This document shows, piece by piece, positions 62,969 through 64,000 of a stretch of DNA of 64,000 nucleotides (the first letter of the stretch is position 1; the number at the start of each line of letters is the position of its first letter). Location: the NCBI RefSeq assembly GCF_039522165.1, contig NZ_BAAADE010000011.1:9837-73836 (forward strand), given 5' to 3'. A program made the position numbers and the translations under genes. The notes under the pieces are model-generated. The model made no database searches and was not told the DNA's origin. It saw only the letters and a list, made by a program, of their open reading frames with translations. Origin of the DNA: Paenochrobactrum glaciei (lineage in GTDB: Bacteria > Pseudomonadota > Alphaproteobacteria > Rhizobiales > Rhizobiaceae).

Positions 62969-63260
62969 AGCCGTATTCCATATATGCGGCATCCAAATCG
63001 GTGTTTATTGCTTTCAACTCGTCTTCAAGTGCCGCTACCGACCAATCGCTTCCTCCAAGCTTTGGCATAACAACACCGCGGGCTTTGAGCTCTTTGGCAA
63101 CCAAAGCAAAGTCATGCCCCACTTCATTAAATATCAGGCTTAACTGCTCAGCGAATACGCGTTCGTTGTCCTTTAAAGGCCTGCCCAAACATTGATTGGC
63201 TAATGCAGCACGCCCTGTAGTCTCAACGGCTTTGGCAAGTTGATCATTAAAATTGTCCAT
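62958..63260 (-). CDS. Small recombinase-type HTH-like protein
   Basis: A 100-residue protein that leads the operon. The central part, VAKELKARGVVMPKLGGSDW followed by SVAALEDEL, resembles the short helix-turn-helix found at the C-terminus of serine recombinases (L..G...P..G..W). The ATG at 63260 follows GAGGGG; the frame extends only four codons more. The stop lies inside the ATPase gene. Function unknown: it may be a regulator or an accessory of the transporter. Proteins of this kind sit in front of similar ABC/catabolic clusters as far as I recall. Confidence 0.75.
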   Translation of the reverse strand: MDNFNDQLAKAVETTGRAALANQCLGRPLKDNERVFAEQLSLIFNEVGHDFALVAKELKARGVVMPKLGGSDWSVAALEDELKAINTDLDAAYMEYGYGA

Positions 63261-63277
63261 TTTTCCCCTCAAAATGA

Positions 63278-63293
63278 TTTATATTGAACAATT
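63278..63293 (-). promoter_or_regulatory. Shared 16-bp operator/promoter element ahead of the large operon
   Basis: TTTATATTGAACAATT lies 18 bp upstream of the first operon gene. It is identical to the element at 44524-44539 ahead of the paralogous transporter operon, in the opposite orientation relative to its gene. The core AATTGTTCAA/TTGAACAATT is nearly palindromic, as expected of an IclR-family site. Confidence 0.65.
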
Positions 63294-63485
63294 CATTCAT
63301 AGTTGATCATTTTATATCTTGGGAACAAAGTCAATTAGTTTCTGCTATTTATTAAAAATGGAGCAAAAAACGATTTTTTACCGACTATTTTAGTATTGAA
63401 CCTCTGTTTCGTATTGCGAACAGCATGCAGCCCTTGATCAACGAAATAGCCCCGTTGATCATGTAATTCTGACACGATGGGATGT

Positions 63486-63809
63486 AGTTCTGTTGCAAAG
63501 TTTTCAATAAAGCGCGACGCGACTTATTTCTGCACACACTTATCCAGCCAGTGCGGCGAATTGCTTGGAGATGATTTAACACCCATTACAAACTGCCCTT
63601 TGCGGACCATATGCGCGGTTTCAACGCCATCCAGTGTCGCTGAAATAATAGATACCGAAGAGCCAAAACAGCATAAAGAATAACAGATTTGGGATATTGG
63701 CTACCCTTGAAACTGACCATCATGCACCTGAAATCGACGCTGCTTCAGAGCTAAAATAACTAGACGAAATTTTTCTCAACACAAAACTCAAAATCTTTGC
63801 AACAGAACC
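63486..63809 (-). mobile_element. Internally deleted IS6-family element
   Basis: The ends are near-perfect inverted repeats: GTTCTGTTGCAAAGTTTT at 63487-63504 and, on the other strand at 63790-63809, GGTTCTGTTGCAAAGATTTT, typical IS6-family termini. About 324 bp remain instead of roughly 0.8-1 kb. Flanking 8-bp sequences do not match, so no target duplication is visible. Confidence 0.8.
63540..63723 (-). pseudogene. IS6-family transposase remnant, N- and C-termini joined by deletion
   Basis: Reading the minus strand from 63723: MMVSFKGSQYPKSVILYAV is the IS6 transposase N-terminus; after a deletion junction the frame ISATLDGVETAHMVRKGQF is the C-terminal segment, and after a further frameshift KQFAALAG plus stop is the usual end. 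The DDE catalytic core is missing. Confidence 0.8.
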
Positions 63810-63873
63810 ATAATGACAGCTTCATCCAGATGTCATTTGTCACCAAGACATGGAGTTCAACGGCAAATGGTAT

Positions 63874-64000
63874 TGAACCGCCCCGAGTTTACCGGAGGGT
63901 CTAACTCCCAATAGAGTGGATCCTATGGAACATAAGAAAACATCGAAACGTTATTCTCCGGAATTTCGCACGCGTGCCGTTCGGATGCTGTTTGAGCATC
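63874..64000 (+). mobile_element. IS3-family element, left end (runs out of the window)
   Basis: TGAACCGCCCCGAGTTTACC starting at 63874 is an IS3-family left terminal repeat, followed after 50 bp by an open orfA start. Only the first 127 bp are in the window, so completeness is unknown. Confidence 0.75.
63925..64000 (+). CDS. IS3-family transposase OrfA, partial
   Basis: The first 25 codons read MEHKKTSKRYSPEFRTRAVR then MLFEH, the start of the N-terminal helix-turn-helix of IS3-family OrfA (YSPEFR-RAVRM). The window ends inside the gene. Confidence 0.8.
   Translation, partial: MEHKKTSKRYSPEFRTRAVRMLFEH

Larger units (their letters stand above)
63261..64000. other. Right-edge region with two mobile element fragments
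   Basis: Beyond the operon promoter there is no host gene. The stretch 63300-63480 shows nothing recognisable. It is followed by an internally deleted IS6-family element (63486-63809) and the left end of an IS3-family element from 63874, both listed separately. Confidence 0.6.

Overview
The window looks like a chromosomal (or chromid) accessory region of a moderately low-GC alphaproteobacterium of the Hyphomicrobiales, most like the Brucella/Ochrobactrum/Pseudochrobactrum group. This is inferred from protein style, the density of ABC transporters with LysR, GntR, IclR and LuxR regulators, and fragments of IS3- and IS6-family elements; I could not run a search. No rRNA, tRNA, CRISPR array or phage gene was seen. 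Nearly everything is uptake plus catabolism.

Region A (0.9-10.3 kb): a LuxR-type regulator is divergent from a polyol-type ABC transporter, a 53-residue membrane protein overlapping the ATPase gene, a B12-dependent diol/glycerol dehydratase whose large and medium subunits are fused, its small subunit, and an SDR dehydrogenase. No dehydratase reactivase is present. Region B (10.6-21.7 kb): a D-aminopeptidase with a polar amino acid ABC transporter, a LysR regulator, a 4,5-dihydroxyphthalate decarboxylase-like protein with an HpaI-type aldolase, a CycA-like amino acid permease, and a divergent MFS exporter/LysR pair. A broken IS3-family orfA lies at 21.9-22.26 kb.

Region C (22.4-40.8 kb): a peptide-type ABC transporter (five genes) with a TIM-barrel isomerase; a divergent Asp/Glu/hydantoin racemase; a PuuE allantoinase fused to a degenerate OHCU-decarboxylase domain; malate synthase G; threonine-to-glycine enzymes (Kbl, Tdh); a GntR/FCD regulator; a second isomerase-like protein and two amidohydrolases. 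A GTATCC-type box recurs in three promoter regions here, suggesting one regulon for a ureide, hydantoin or purine-derived substrate whose C2 product enters through malate synthase.

Region D (40.8-63.3 kb): an AT-rich periplasmic metallo-beta-lactamase-fold protein, an SsuABC/NMT1-type transporter, two IclR regulators, a bicupin, and then a very tightly packed minus-strand operon of 17 genes from 63.26 to 47.58 kb. Read in the direction of transcription it encodes a small HTH-like protein, a second SsuABC/NMT1-type transporter, a Rieske oxygenase, an SDR, an alpha/beta hydrolase, an IclR regulator, a type I extradiol dioxygenase, a second SDR lacking the usual Tyr/Lys, a ThDP enzyme, aspartate dehydrogenase, an aldehyde dehydrogenase, an adrenodoxin-reductase-type flavoprotein, a flavodoxin, a pentapeptide-repeat protein and an FAD monooxygenase. 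It reads as a complete uptake, ring-hydroxylation, ring-cleavage and lower pathway for an aromatic, possibly nitrogen-containing, compound whose identity I cannot assign. The two NMT1-type transporter loci share a 16-bp promoter element and have paralogous IclR regulators. This is the best candidate for an undescribed system.

The right end (63.3-64.0 kb) holds an internally deleted IS6-family element and the start of an apparently intact IS3-family element.
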